The notes below the pieces were generated by a model. That model saw nothing but the letters and a program-made list of their open reading frames with translations, did no database searches and was not told where the DNA came from. Of a DNA stretch of 64,000 bases, positions 20,686 through 31,807 are shown piece after piece; positions within the stretch are counted from its first letter, which is position 1, and each line of letters starts with the position of its first letter. Made by a program: the position numbers and the translations under genes. The DNA is from Acidomyces sp. 'richmondensis' (taxonomy: Eukaryota; Ascomycota; Dothideomycetes; Mycosphaerellales; Teratosphaeriaceae): NCBI GenBank assembly GCA_003545705.1, contig QVLQ01000014.1:620001-684000 (forward strand), in the 5' to 3' direction.

Positions 20686-23475
20686 TCAAGTCCTCGCAGC
20701 TTTCCGAAGCCCTTCCATCATGTTGATGAGATTATCTACCAGAGGTGGCGAGCGTGCTTCATTATGATTCTGGCGCATGACTTGCACCACCGCAGCAACT
20801 ACTTCCTCGGGGTTATTGACGGGTGCCAAGCTGTCTCTTGGAGGATTTCCAGTCCAAGCATGAATGGCAGCGTTGCCTTTGCCGTTGATGATCCATCGTT
20901 GCACACCAGCATCTTCCGGATTATCAAGCCAAGCAGTGATGGAGTCGGGATGAATTGCACAGGTGTCAGTGGCCCGAGTGAGAATACCATAACACCAGAA
21001 TGCTAGGCTGGCTTGATACACGGCAATGGCTGCAAAGTCGCATATCAACCCGCCACGAAGATTGCGAGCAGCTCGAACGACTTGACCTGCATGCCATATA
21101 GCTTGGCGGGCAGTGGGTGTTCGGGTCCATTGAACTAGGGACGGATAAACCCTGCGTGCCTCTTCCTCGCCTTCTACCCCAGCGAATTGCTGGACGTCAT
21201 CCAATGACATATGCAGATGCATGAGCAGCAATTCAAGGATGAGCGTCACCTTGGCATCTTCAACAGAGCTAATACGAAAGCACTGTAACAACTTCGTGAG
21301 TTCGGCGTGCCTTGATGACATGAGGAGGTTGCTGTTGCACCATTGGCTGTTGTAGTCCTTCATCGATGAATCGAGTTGTCTGTACTCCCAGATCATGCGC
21401 CAAGCGGCGCCAAGAACCGCCATGCTGGCTTGGCGCTGGTCGACCCAAATGTCTTTGGTGGCTAAGATGTCCAGGTCTTGGATACAGTCCACTAATGAAG
21501 GCTGTCTTTCATGTCGCGGCGCAGAACTACGCATGTATGTTGCTTTCCACAGCTCGGCAGATGGAGAATGCCACAAGGCTTCCGATTCTGGGAGTGGTAA
21601 ATAGAGCTCCGCGTAAGAGATTAGCGGACTACTCAACAGGGAGACTGAAGCTTCCAAGTCATGTCTGAATAGATGAAGAGCAAATCTCTTTCGCGACTCT
21701 TGCCTGACCCACTGCCGCCATTTGCTTTCAAGGACATCACCATTATCTTCTGCGTAGGGGACAATTCGCTCATATGTACCACGACGAAAGAAACCGCCTC
21801 GCCGGGCCATCGTCACAAGGACTTGCTGGAAGCCTTCGGCCAATTCCATCTTCCGACTATCACCGCTCCAGAGGCCGATCTTGAGTTGGAGTAATGATGC
21901 TTGCATGATTTGGAGGTCGCGCATAAGGGTGTTGTCTTCCTCGACTTGAACCTGAACCGCGGTCCTGATTGCTTCTTGGACTGCATAGCCAACTTTTCGA
22001 ATTGAAGAATCCGGGGTCAGCACAGCCCCAGCCGCGATGATTGCGGCGAGAACTTCTGGTCGAGTTTGAGCAGCAAGTAGCGTAGGCGCATGAATCCAGT
22101 GCTTGGCGTGACTCCCCGGTGAGGTGAGGGAGAATTGGAAAAGGCTATCAAGCAGGCTGATAGATGGAAAGCATGCGACTGCTCGCGGGATGCTGTTGGG
22201 TTTACAGGTGCTCAAGATCATGGCCAATATCTTGTCTCGCGATGTTTGCGACAAAGGCTCGCATGTTACCCGACGGTCAATCTCGAGACTGGTCGGCGTA
22301 GGTAGTGACAAGTTGGCTTGCTCGGCTGAGCCCGAGTCTTTGGAAAGCGGCCTGAATCGCCATACCGACGCTTTAGGGAGTGCTGTCGTATCAAGAGGTG
22401 GGACGGGGGCGGAGGTAAAGCTCGGCATAATGTCCGATCCCGTGGTCGGAAAGCCAATGCTCGGCGTTCGCAAGTCGAACGGATTTGCATTATTGTACGA
22501 GTCCAGAAAGCTTAGATCCAGATCATTGAGTTCCATGTTGGCGTCGACACCAAAGTCGAAAAGCTCTCGAGGCGTCCACGGCCCAGCTTGATAATCCATG
22601 ATTTGAACGCCTGCACCATTAGCTGCGTTGCCGGGCGGCATCATTTTGTCGCGCAAGTAGTCGAACATGTTGTTTCCGGGAGGTTGAGGAGGTAGCATAG
22701 AGCCATCTAACGGCATCGCCTGCGGTGGGGACGCTTGAGGCGGTGGATGTTGAATCTGCATCGCCGGTAGTTGGTTTGGATGGTTACTTGATATTGATTG
22801 TCGGTGGCTCATCGGCTGATGCCCGAGAGGCTGAAGTGCCTGATGCATGGGTGGCAAGCTGTGCATATGTTGATTTTGGAGCTGTTGCGGCATATCGAAG
22901 GGTTGCTGGTGATTCTGCGCCCCGATATATCCTTGCTCGGGCGACTGCACAACCGCGCTCGGAGGCGCAAAGGCCGCGGTGAAGTTGCAATGGATTCCTT
23001 TCTTGGTGCAGCGCTTGCACGGCTTTTCCTCTTCACACTTCAGATGGAGGCCGGCGCACGCCTCGCAGGCTTGGGAAACCCGGCTATGCTGGATGATGGC
23101 CGGTTTCGCCTGCGGGTCATCCTTGGAGTGGCCGAGCGTGTGTCGTTTCAACAGATCCGCTCGGGCGAACGCTTTGGTGCAGACCTGGCACTGGTAAGGC
23201 TTCTCCTGGGTGTGCATGCGCACATGGCGGCTTAGATGGTCGAGCCGGGCATAGCTCTTCGAGCACTTGCCGCAGCTGTACAGCCGTTGGCCATTGGATC
23301 CCTCGGTCTTTGCTCCCGCCGTTGCCTCGCCATTTACAGCTGCTGTAGTCGGCTTCCCCTCATCCGTGGACGGCCGCGGTTTTTTGGGCGCAGGTTCGCC
23401 ACTCTCGTCTGCGCTGACAGCGCCGTTGGGCGCAGCGTCAAGATGTGTTTCGCCGGGAGATGGATATGCCATCAT
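20686..23475 (-). CDS. Dual-finger transcription factor: two C2H2 fingers plus Zn2Cys6
   Basis: Nuclear regulator of about 929 aa. The open frame starts upstream at a TTG (23697), but the first ATG pair is at 23475/23472 (MMAYPSPGETHL). Finger 1 spans about 66-88 (YSCGKCSKSYARLDHLSRH), finger 2 about 94-116 (YQCQVCTKAFARADLLKRH), joined by the usual TQEKPY linker. A binuclear cluster follows at about 137-163: C-x2-C-x6-C-x5-C-x2-C-x6-C. Its first loop is AGLHLK, less basic than usual. Next comes a long Gln/Pro/His-rich region, then a fungal-specific TF domain, roughly residues 420-900. The combination is known in filamentous ascomycetes. Targets unknown. Confidence 0.9.
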   Translation of the reverse strand: MMAYPSPGETHLDAAPNGAVSADESGEPAPKKPRPSTDEGKPTTAAVNGEATAGAKTEGSNGQRLYSCGKCSKSYARLDHLSRHVRMHTQEKPYQCQVCTKAFARADLLKRHTLGHSKDDPQAKPAIIQHSRVSQACEACAGLHLKCEEEKPCKRCTKKGIHCNFTAAFAPPSAVVQSPEQGYIGAQNHQQPFDMPQQLQNQHMHSLPPMHQALQPLGHQPMSHRQSISSNHPNQLPAMQIQHPPPQASPPQAMPLDGSMLPPQPPGNNMFDYLRDKMMPPGNAANGAGVQIMDYQAGPWTPRELFDFGVDANMELNDLDLSFLDSYNNANPFDLRTPSIGFPTTGSDIMPSFTSAPVPPLDTTALPKASVWRFRPLSKDSGSAEQANLSLPTPTSLEIDRRVTCEPLSQTSRDKILAMILSTCKPNSIPRAVACFPSISLLDSLFQFSLTSPGSHAKHWIHAPTLLAAQTRPEVLAAIIAAGAVLTPDSSIRKVGYAVQEAIRTAVQVQVEEDNTLMRDLQIMQASLLQLKIGLWSGDSRKMELAEGFQQVLVTMARRGGFFRRGTYERIVPYAEDNGDVLESKWRQWVRQESRKRFALHLFRHDLEASVSLLSSPLISYAELYLPLPESEALWHSPSAELWKATYMRSSAPRHERQPSLVDCIQDLDILATKDIWVDQRQASMAVLGAAWRMIWEYRQLDSSMKDYNSQWCNSNLLMSSRHAELTKLLQCFRISSVEDAKVTLILELLLMHLHMSLDDVQQFAGVEGEEEARRVYPSLVQWTRTPTARQAIWHAGQVVRAARNLRGGLICDFAAIAVYQASLAFWCYGILTRATDTCAIHPDSITAWLDNPEDAGVQRWIINGKGNAAIHAWTGNPPRDSLAPVNNPEEVVAAVVQVMRQNHNEARSPPLVDNLINMMEGLRKAART

Positions 23476-24411
23476 GTGTGGGGATCGGTGTGCGCCCAGA
23501 ATGTACGTGGATACCCGCAAAATGCGGAGAGTGGAAGTTGGAGAAGATGGTGGAGCCGATTTCGCCGCTTCATATGATGGAGGGCTGTGTGGGCGCGTGG
23601 GCGCGGATCCCCGCTTTTGCCTCTCCGCTCTTCCCACCTTGGGCCCTGCGCCGCTTGCCCCGCTAAAAAAACAATGTAGAAGTCCATTCGTTGTCAACCA
23701 GGATGCTTAACAATGCTTGCACACGAGGCGTTCACGCGGGCTGCACGCGTTGACGATCTTGTACCCATTAAGACTTCTCGCCCTTGCAGCCTCGACCGAT
23801 TGACCCTGGCCACAACGTCGGCTATGGATCCGACATACATCACATCTTAATTGCCTTCCGTCATGGCCGGCATGGAATTGCGTGGTGAACATCATTTCAA
23901 ACATGAGGCGGACACCAGCGACGATCAAGATTACAGGCTCCAACAGTGGCAGTTGCTCTGAGAACGTGGTTCTGTCCGGGAAGCCACAATACGTCAGCCG
24001 GTCGCCTTGTAGGCGTTAGATGTGAGGGAAGTCATTCTCCCAGTGTCACGTCTTCCAGCGAAAATCGCAGCTGGGGAAAGCCACGGTGCTCCAGAAGACC
24101 GGGTCAGTCGATTGGTAGGCCGATGTCTTTGCCATTTTCCAGGGCATGGATCGGGGGGACATTATTCAGGAGAGGTTATAGACAGATTCACACAATAGAC
24201 TTATGAACAGACGTTAGTCATTGCTGGGAATAACGAGCTTTTGCGCTCTACAGTCTCACAAAGTGTATAATTTCATCGACAACTCGCTCGTCAGTTCCCC
24301 GATTTTGGCTTTCGGAAGGAAAGCTTGGAGATCCCGTCACTCTATTCTACCTGTGAAATGTAAATGCCGAATTGCTGCGTGTACGAAAACCGATTTCAGA
24401 AAAAATTTATT
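23476..24411. other. Intergenic, 0.94 kb
   Basis: 5' region of the dual-finger regulator and 3' flank of the GH62 relic. No additional gene recognised. Confidence 0.5.
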
Positions 24412-25302
24412 CTAGTTTGAAGGCATAAGGAGGCCTGGTCGACATGCCAAGAGGCTGCATGAAGCGCTGGCATCGGCACTCGGGCCTTGATAGAGGAAAT
24501 GCAAGCTGCACCCAACTACGGTCGTGATTTGATTTGGGTTGGTCCGAAACGAGTTCCCAGAGCTGATATCATCAATCCATGGTACGCCGCTATGGGCCTC
24601 GCCAGCGCATGGAGCGCTCTCCGATGTTGCCTGCACCGTCCAGAAGCTGAAGTAACACCCCATACTAACTGACCCCTTCAGCAAGGATGAGGGGTTGCTT
24701 CTGACCTTCAATTGTGGAAGACACCACATCCCCGAAAATACTGCCCTTGGATCTCCTGGGGCGTCCGTATGCAAAGCGCTAATATCTCCAAGGAAAATAT
24801 CCAAAGCCGTATTGGACCAGCATAAGTTTCCGTTGTCTCCGACAAAGAAGAGGCGCATATTGCCCTTATCATCAACCAAATTCTGGTCGATACGATCGGT
24901 GCCGGATTCATCGATAGATCGGTTGAGCAATGCGCCCGACGAATGCCACCCCCATGCAGATCCATAGGATCACTCGCCGTGCGGGAACATGGCGCGGTGG
25001 CGCCAAACTGATTGCAAAGAACCCAGATTATTTTCGGGCCGAATTTGAAGACAGTAGGAGCTGCGGCGGAATCAGTCAAGCTTGTTTGAAATGTGTTATC
25101 CAAATCAACGCAATCCGGAAAGTATCAAATTCAATCGATCCGTAGTCGCCAACGCTGTCTCCGTAGGGTCTGTATGCAATACGGTCTTCTTAAGCAACAT
25201 TAATGTAATGCCTTTCAACGAAGCTCTTCGGTTTGCAGGGTCCGCCAGTGGGGCCGTGGGCGTCCACTCGTAGGTTGAAGGAAGAGCGCGAGAGCGTAGC
25301 AT
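24412..25302 (-). pseudogene. GH62 alpha-L-arabinofuranosidase pseudogene
   Basis: Reading the minus strand across frames gives the order of landmarks of a GH62 arabinoxylan arabinofuranosidase. First ALPSTYEWTPTAPLADP, then (shifted) YRPYGDSVGDYGSIEFDTF, then DSAAAPTVFKFGPKIIWVL, then (shifted) GTDRIDQNLVDDKGNMRLFF and VGDNGNL. The end reads WIDDISSGNSFRTNPNQ, LHFLYQGPSAD and CRPGLLMPSN. At least three frame changes are needed. The piece between VGDNGNL and the C-terminal block is shorter than I expect, implying an internal deletion. No signal peptide is recoverable. Several catalytic-core segments survive, so decay is probably recent. Next to it lie a sedolisin and a GH10 gene. Confidence 0.87.
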
Positions 25303-26830
25303 CTGATGACTTTAATGCATTACTGTGGCACAGAAGCAAGCATCTAATTACAATGGTTACATATTAAGTTTCTTTGTGCCGAGTTGAAAGTGTCTGGGCT
25401 GAACAATGATGTTCTCTGATGAAGAAAGCCTTACGGCTTTCCAGGGCATGGCTTCACCCTCATATACATGCACTCATCTCCTATGGCAGAATCCAAATCC
25501 ACATCGCTGTATCATTAATTGGCCAAACTACACAAAGGGATATCTATTGTTTACTTGAACCTACTAGTTTCCGTGAAAGTAAAACCCATGAACCAACGGC
25601 AGAGGCTCACCAGAGTCTTATGCTGCGAGTGGCTACTTGGCAATCGACTGCGGGTATATAAACCACTGCGACAAATTCTAACTGGGCCAACCCGTTTCTC
25701 GCTCAAGCAGATGGTGCTTGTTTACATCTTTGTTCTTTCAAGACCAGAAGGCATTTTCAAGGTTCGTAAACGAGCAGCGATGTGTGTATCGATCAAATTT
25801 ACTGAAATTAATCCAGAGTTTATTCATGCAAGAGGAAGTGACCTTATAATCTTCTATAAAGACCTGTACATCTGAACTTGCCGTGGATGCAGTGGACTAC
25901 TAGTTAAGCCTATTGTGGTCTGAGAGTTTTGATCACCACTTGACAATAACCGGCAAGCCCTCATTCTCGATATCACACTTACTAAGTAGCTGTAGTCGCG
26001 CGTTGGTACGCTAGATCAAGGACTACGTGTCAAGCAATAAACTGCCGTTCAAGATATAATCAATTATCTCATGCTGATATGCTCTAGAATCAACGGTGGG
26101 CATCTTTCGTAATTGTACACGTTAATCCCTCCATATTGTAACCATGGTGGAGTTTTTCTCACGCTCACCAATGTATACAGTTTTATCTTCGAGCATTTTT
26201 CATCTCCCTCCCAATGCCACACAAATAAATTTCCTTTGCGCTGCAAGATTCCATCTCGTCCGTCTAGAGTAAGTCACACTTTTGGCGTATCTACTAGAGT
26301 CCCTTGCCAAAGCCCTTCTTCATGCTTATAATGCAGGTTATATGCCATAATCCTGAAATAAATCCGGCCCGACTATCCAATTCCTCAGCGCGTCATACAC
26401 AAAGAAGTCCTGTGGCGAATAAAGTGATCGTAAGTAGGTGTGGCGTGAAAATAGCAGGTTGAAACATGCTCCAGTGGCAAATAATTCACCACCTAGTCTT
26501 GAAATTGGCTGGAATTGTTTCGCTCATAATTTAAATCAACCAAACTCGAATTTCGCAATTCTATTGGTAATACAAGGAGGCATGTGCGACGGTTTCGAGC
26601 CCCATCACTCCAATTCTCAAGTTTGAAATACAAATGCATTGCCATATGACAACCCCCTCCACGTTAAAATGTGAATTTGTCTCTGTTTGAACGCTATTGC
26701 TCACCAGATTGAAGCCCATCAATTCCTGGCTTGCATTCGGACGTGCCTCCTACCTCAAAAGTTAGAGGATCGGCCATGGCCTCTAATTTGAACACATGGT
26801 AGTGACAAGTCTCGCATGGTGAGCATACCT
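25303..26830. other. Intergenic, 1.5 kb, no gene recognised
   Basis: 5' side of the GH62 relic and 3' flank of the sedolisin gene. Fairly AT-rich; only short ORFs with no recognisable content. Confidence 0.5.
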
Positions 26831-29216
26831 TCAAGGCAGGCTCATAAATAGTTCCAGCATTTTGGGATAGTTTGGAGTCCCTAGCCCAGTCACTGGATCC
26901 CAACCAGGTGAGGCACAGAAACCAGGTCCACCACAATTTGGGTTAGACCCATTGACGACGTCATTGAGAACCTCAGGATCTGTACGATCTGATTAGCATA
27001 TTGCTGATGATCTATGGACCAAATCGATGCCAAAACGACTAAACGAAGGCATGGTGAGATCTGGTTCGGAAAAGGTCTAGGCATACGCTGGTAGAGTACT
27101 GGATTAATGAATCCAACGGGCCCTTTGCCTGCTGCCATGCGTTCTTCATTTATAAGCGTAATGATGGAAGCAATTATTGGTGATGCCAAGCTTGTCCCGT
27201 AGATGGTCACCAACGTCTTATTGACATATACCAGAAGAGAGTGTCCATTCGCCGATACATCGGGGTATCCTCTCCCAGCCTCATTGAAAACCCCCCCATT
27301 CTCGCCAAGGTTCGTTACGTTGTCGTTAGCAATGTATGAAGGGTTAGAATTATGTTGAGAGAGATAGGTTGATACTGCTGAGTCCTGATACTCAGGTCTT
27401 GGAAAATAATTAGAAAAGCCACCGCCGCTGCCAAAAAATTGCAATGTCGGAAAGTCAGGGCCACCTGCTTCTAGCTTAAGAGCAGTGAAATTGGCTGATC
27501 CAGCACTCTCACGGTCATAAATTGTCTGGCCAGGATAGAGTCTCGTCTGGCCTACCGAAGTGACATATGGGCAGGTTGATGGAGAGTCCGGGTTGTATAT
27601 TGTGTTATGCTGGCCATTTCCAGATAGGCAGTTATTGATATAAGGCGAGAATGGGGCTCCTCCAACGCCATAGTCGCTTGATGCAAAGAAAATGGAATGA
27701 CCTTGCAGGCTTAATTTCCTGTACTGTAGTATCAGTATTGGATGTCAAATACATCGAAGATTCTTCACCGGCGACTTTCGTACATAAATTCGTTGCACTG
27801 TCGCTCTGCGTAGGCTTTTGGAAAATCAGCCTCTGGAAGGCCATACGATACGCTTATCACTCTTGTAAGATTGAAGACACCGCATTGTAGTTCGCCTTTG
27901 TATCCATGCTTTAATGGACTCGGGAAAACTCCGTCAATACTTGGCGTGTTACCTTTGATTCCGTATGCCGAGTAATTACAATAACTTCCGTCGATTGCAT
28001 CGAGAAAATCATTGAGCCCAAAACTATAATCAGAGATGTTAAGAGCATTTGCAGCGTCAAGGGTCTGATATACCGTGACCTCTTGAGGATAGCTATTAGG
28101 ATTGTCAACCATGATAATGTCGTCACTCTAAATATTTGGCCAGAACTCGAAAGTGGTGGGTATCACTATTTGTGGAAGATTGGCAAACTTACTGAAAATA
28201 TATTAGAAAATTTTGCCGTTGCTTTGATAGGTGTAACGTACCATGATGGAATACGTGAGGTCAATGTCAGTATCTGATTCGCCTTTGTTACGCTGACTGG
28301 AAGCAGGAACATCTGATGTGCCACCGTCAATAGAGTCGATCAAAGGATGCGTGCCTTGCGGTACATCAGGGGCGAAGTGGGCAAAGAAAAGGTTCAGATC
28401 AGCCTGAGAAAATGCATCGTAGAATTCAAAAAGTCCCATCCTATTTGCGGGGTCACTGAAATTGGCTTTGGGAATCTCGTAAAGTGCTTTGATACATATT
28501 GGTGTCATATTACGATCGCAATTTTGAAGAAAAGGTGGAAGATTATAACCACCAAATGGAGGCCTGCCAAAGGGCCACGGTGGCATATGGAATGGTCCCG
28601 GTCCTGGGTAGATTGGCCAGCTTGGCCAACCTGGGTTGTTGTCGCCGCCAGGGAATTCCCGCTTCAAAGCCTTGAGGTTTGCCACTCTGCCAGAAAGAAC
28701 GATACCAGGCTTGATGAAGTCAACTCGTTCAGAGACATGAAACGGGAGATAGTATTGATCACACCCAAGCAATAGTCCACGCGGAGTTTCATATGCAAAG
28801 TAGGTAGTATTCAATAGACGTTCGGCATCTCTTGCAGGCAATTGTACGGCAAGCCAACCTTTGTTTTCGTAGGAGAGTATGTCCCGAATACCGTTTTCAT
28901 GTAGCCATTGTCGCACGGCCAATTCGGTATCTTCTGTCGGGGCGAACATAGAATGAACCTCGCTTGGAGATAAGTGCTTGCCATAATTCGCCGATTTCGG
29001 ATGAGAAACTTCCATAAGTCGATCGTATCCAAGATGGAGATTTGACTGCTTTAAGGCGATCCGAATTGGAATGATGAAATCTGGATCTACTGGCACTCTG
29101 CGTTTCATAGAAGGCATTGCTCGCTTTTCGTGAATCACATATCTCATGTGCTCTGTTGGCAGCGCCAAAGTGGCTCCGAGAAGTCCACCAGCTGTGATTA
29201 ATGCGCACCACTGCAT
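26831..29216 (-). CDS. Secreted sedolisin (peptidase S53, tripeptidyl-peptidase type)
   Basis: Acidic serine-carboxyl protease secreted for extracellular protein digestion. Proposed join 29216..28242, 28127..27784, 27718..27087, 26979..26831, giving 699 aa. A signal peptide covers about residues 1-20. The activation prodomain (YGKHLSPSEVHSMFAP) runs to about 210, followed by an unusual Pro/Gly/Trp-rich linker. Catalytic Glu313 and Asp317 lie in ESDTDIDLTY, the oxyanion Asp at about 455 (ASSDYGVGG) and the nucleophile Ser at about 616 (YGTSLASP). The calcium site is likely in the last exon (LNDVVNG, GWDPVTGLGTPNY). Stops in the raw frames fall inside the introns, so the gene looks intact. The intron 1 acceptor (TTTAG) is the least certain join. 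Confidence 0.88.
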
Positions 29217-31807
29217 TGCAACGGATCGAAAATAAGGAAAATATTCCTAGTAAGAGAGGCGAGAAGTGAGCGTTGTATTATTGCAAAACAGAACGGAGGT
29301 CTATTTATACCTTCGCCATCAGCAGAATCATTATCTGATTCTATGGCATGCAAAGCTGCGCCGCCTCGTCATTTGTGTCCTGGACCATCTTCGTTCTCGT
29401 CTAACAAAATGCTGGCAAGGACTTCATCGGTGTGTGATATCACTGGCTCAGAAAGCCTCCATTGATGTGTGTCCAAGCGACACAACTAATGTCATAGCAC
29501 TGTAGCTGATTGACCGATTTCATGGGCAATCATGCGTCGTGGTCGTGGAGAGACACCATTTGTGGTAGTTAGTTCCACATTGAGATGGAATACCACTGGG
29601 AGAGCTTTTCTCCCAAAACCGCGACCTCTTGAGGTTGTTGGGCAGTTATATCCCTCCCGATGGGTTCCATTGTGTGGGGTACGGCTTGACATGATAGCAG
29701 ATCAAGTGTCTATGCACACCGCATAAGAAGATGCAGATGGGTGGACAGCAGTGCACCCCCTTGCATGCTGGAAGATCTTGGAACTTCCGAATCGGAGAGC
29801 CAAACGATGTTTCAGAGCACAAGGTTAGGCGTGTTGAACGGAAGAGGCGAGTTGCATCTCGGAAAAATAGATGACCCGTTTCACAGCGCAGATTGAAACC
29901 AAGTACTAGACATATTTCATCACAGCATTTGAAATCGTTGCAATTCCTCTCTTCGGCTTATAACTCAAGACTCCTCTACAAGAAAATAGGTGTGACTTGT
30001 CGAAGTAAGTTTGATTTAAAGCTGGCTAGGAGGATGCTGAGTGGAGTCGGAAGGACGATCTGATAGGCAGTGAGAGTGCAGCGTCTTTCAGTCACATATA
30101 TATGGATGAACACCTTTGCTTCGTGATAGTTTCCGACGTGTTATGCTCCAACGTAGCTCTTGGACGCCAAATGTGGAGAGCTTGAGTGTTGTTTGAACCC
30201 GAATTTGATTGGATGTGGGATTTTGTCGAACACTTGGTGCCAGGTAGAGCAAATCTTCCAGGATTTGAAAGATTCAGAGAAATTGGTAAGGTGGAAACAA
30301 AAATACGAAAAATAGTTTTTGCTCGCAACCAATCCCCAATATATAATCTGATTCGGATCTGGATTGACACTGTGTATTGATATCACTAGCAGTGCAAAGC
30401 TGGGCGATTTTGACAATTCCATGTTCGAGGCGAGAACTGAAAAAATGGACAGCCGCTACAGTGCCTCACAGTCCATTCCTGGCTGTGGTACAAGACTTTC
30501 ACAGCTTGTATGCGTTTCTAGAAGATTTCAATTCAAATGGGAATCCAAATTGGTCTCAAGTGCTGCGAATACATGAGGTACTCATCGAAATAATTCGGGA
30601 TGGGCCGCTCAGCTCGCCAGGAGTAGATAACTAACAAAATGCTATGCCCTCAGGTGCTGTTGTATCCAATCAAGTATCATTCTTTGATAAGAATGGCCAC
30701 TTCATCCCCACGGAACATGACACGATTTCTCGAATCAAAAAAAAAAGAAGAAAATTGAACTTAAAATGCTACGTATGCCTTCATTAGTGCATCAAACCAA
30801 CATAGCACAAAATTTATCATTGGCACCCAACCAATCGACAATATGGAAAGAGGATGAAACATGCTCTTGTGGGTATCTTCGGGGTCAACATGCTCATGTT
30901 GTGAGCGTATGGACCAGTTCCGCTACTATTGACTTTAAGTGACGTGTAATGATGGAAACCAGGTACAGTGAACGCAAATTAACATTTCATCAATTTCAAG
31001 ACGAGATCATAAAAGTAAGTTTTGATCATTCAACTTTGCGGAAAGACCTTACGTGAGAAGGTGTGAATAGTAAGGTGCGAACAACCGATATTGACGTATC
31101 GTGCAATCACCCAATTTATCCTTCACCTTCAGAGGACTGACGGAAAATGGCGAGTGACTTAGTGGTGATATCTAGAAGACATATTCTGTGACTCCGCGTG
31201 CATGGTAATGTGGCAATAGAATTGGACGTGCCTCGGTCCACAATCAATGGCTTGCCTCATTGCCAATGGAGCCCCGGATTCAAGATCATTATTGGATTGG
31301 ATCACCTCAGTAAGACTGGCGTTTTCTTTTCGTAATAAGAGAAGCTGTATTTCGGACAGCATTTCGTATAACCAAAAGAGGGATTTACATATCTTCTTTT
31401 ACCAGTCATCCAGAGAATTTGTGCATATGCAGTTGGCGAAGAAATAGTGAAGCCATGTAGAGCCGGTAATTGAGTGCGATATCGCACCTGATTTCAATAA
31501 ACGGGGTACGAGTTGAACTAAATGACCTCTTGAGAGAAATGGGATTTGAAATCGTAGAAAGATAGTCTAGCCACCGCCGCCCCCGCAACCCAATTCCGGC
31601 CTCGCGAGGCAATATAATTATTTGATGAAGACATCAGAGATGACTTAAACCATAATTTCCAGCACGAAGTAGGTGAAGACTTGATTGTCAACACCAGATC
31701 ATCACAAAAGTTTGTTTCAGATTCGATTGGAGTCTACCTAAAGCTTTCACTTCTGCACGATATTTTCAACATAACCTACATAATAACATTCACACAGCTC
31801 CAAATTT
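29217..31807. other. Gene-poor stretch, 2.6 kb
   Basis: Promoter of the sedolisin at the left and 3' flank of the xylanase at the right. AT-rich between about 30,100 and 31,800. ORFs are below about 95 codons, on both strands, with no known motif. No transposon protein or terminal repeat was recognised by eye. Confidence 0.5.
29301..29311 (-). promoter_or_regulatory. TATA-like box of the sedolisin gene
   Basis: The minus strand reads GGTATAAATAG here, about 85-95 nt before the start codon at 29216. The spacing fits a core promoter. Seen in sequence; function inferred. Confidence 0.5.

Noticed and set aside
22124..22591. 155-codon plus-strand ORF inside the dual-finger regulator
   Set aside because: Antisense shadow of a clear transcription-factor gene; no independent motif.
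26831..28241. Sedolisin first read as a pseudogene because frames are broken
   Set aside because: Three GT-AG introns of 65-113 nt remove every stop and rejoin conserved S53 sequence, including catalytic Ser and the C-terminal calcium-site region.
29217..31807. Gene-poor AT-rich stretch as a degraded transposon
   Set aside because: No transposase, reverse-transcriptase or terminal-repeat sequence could be recognised by eye.
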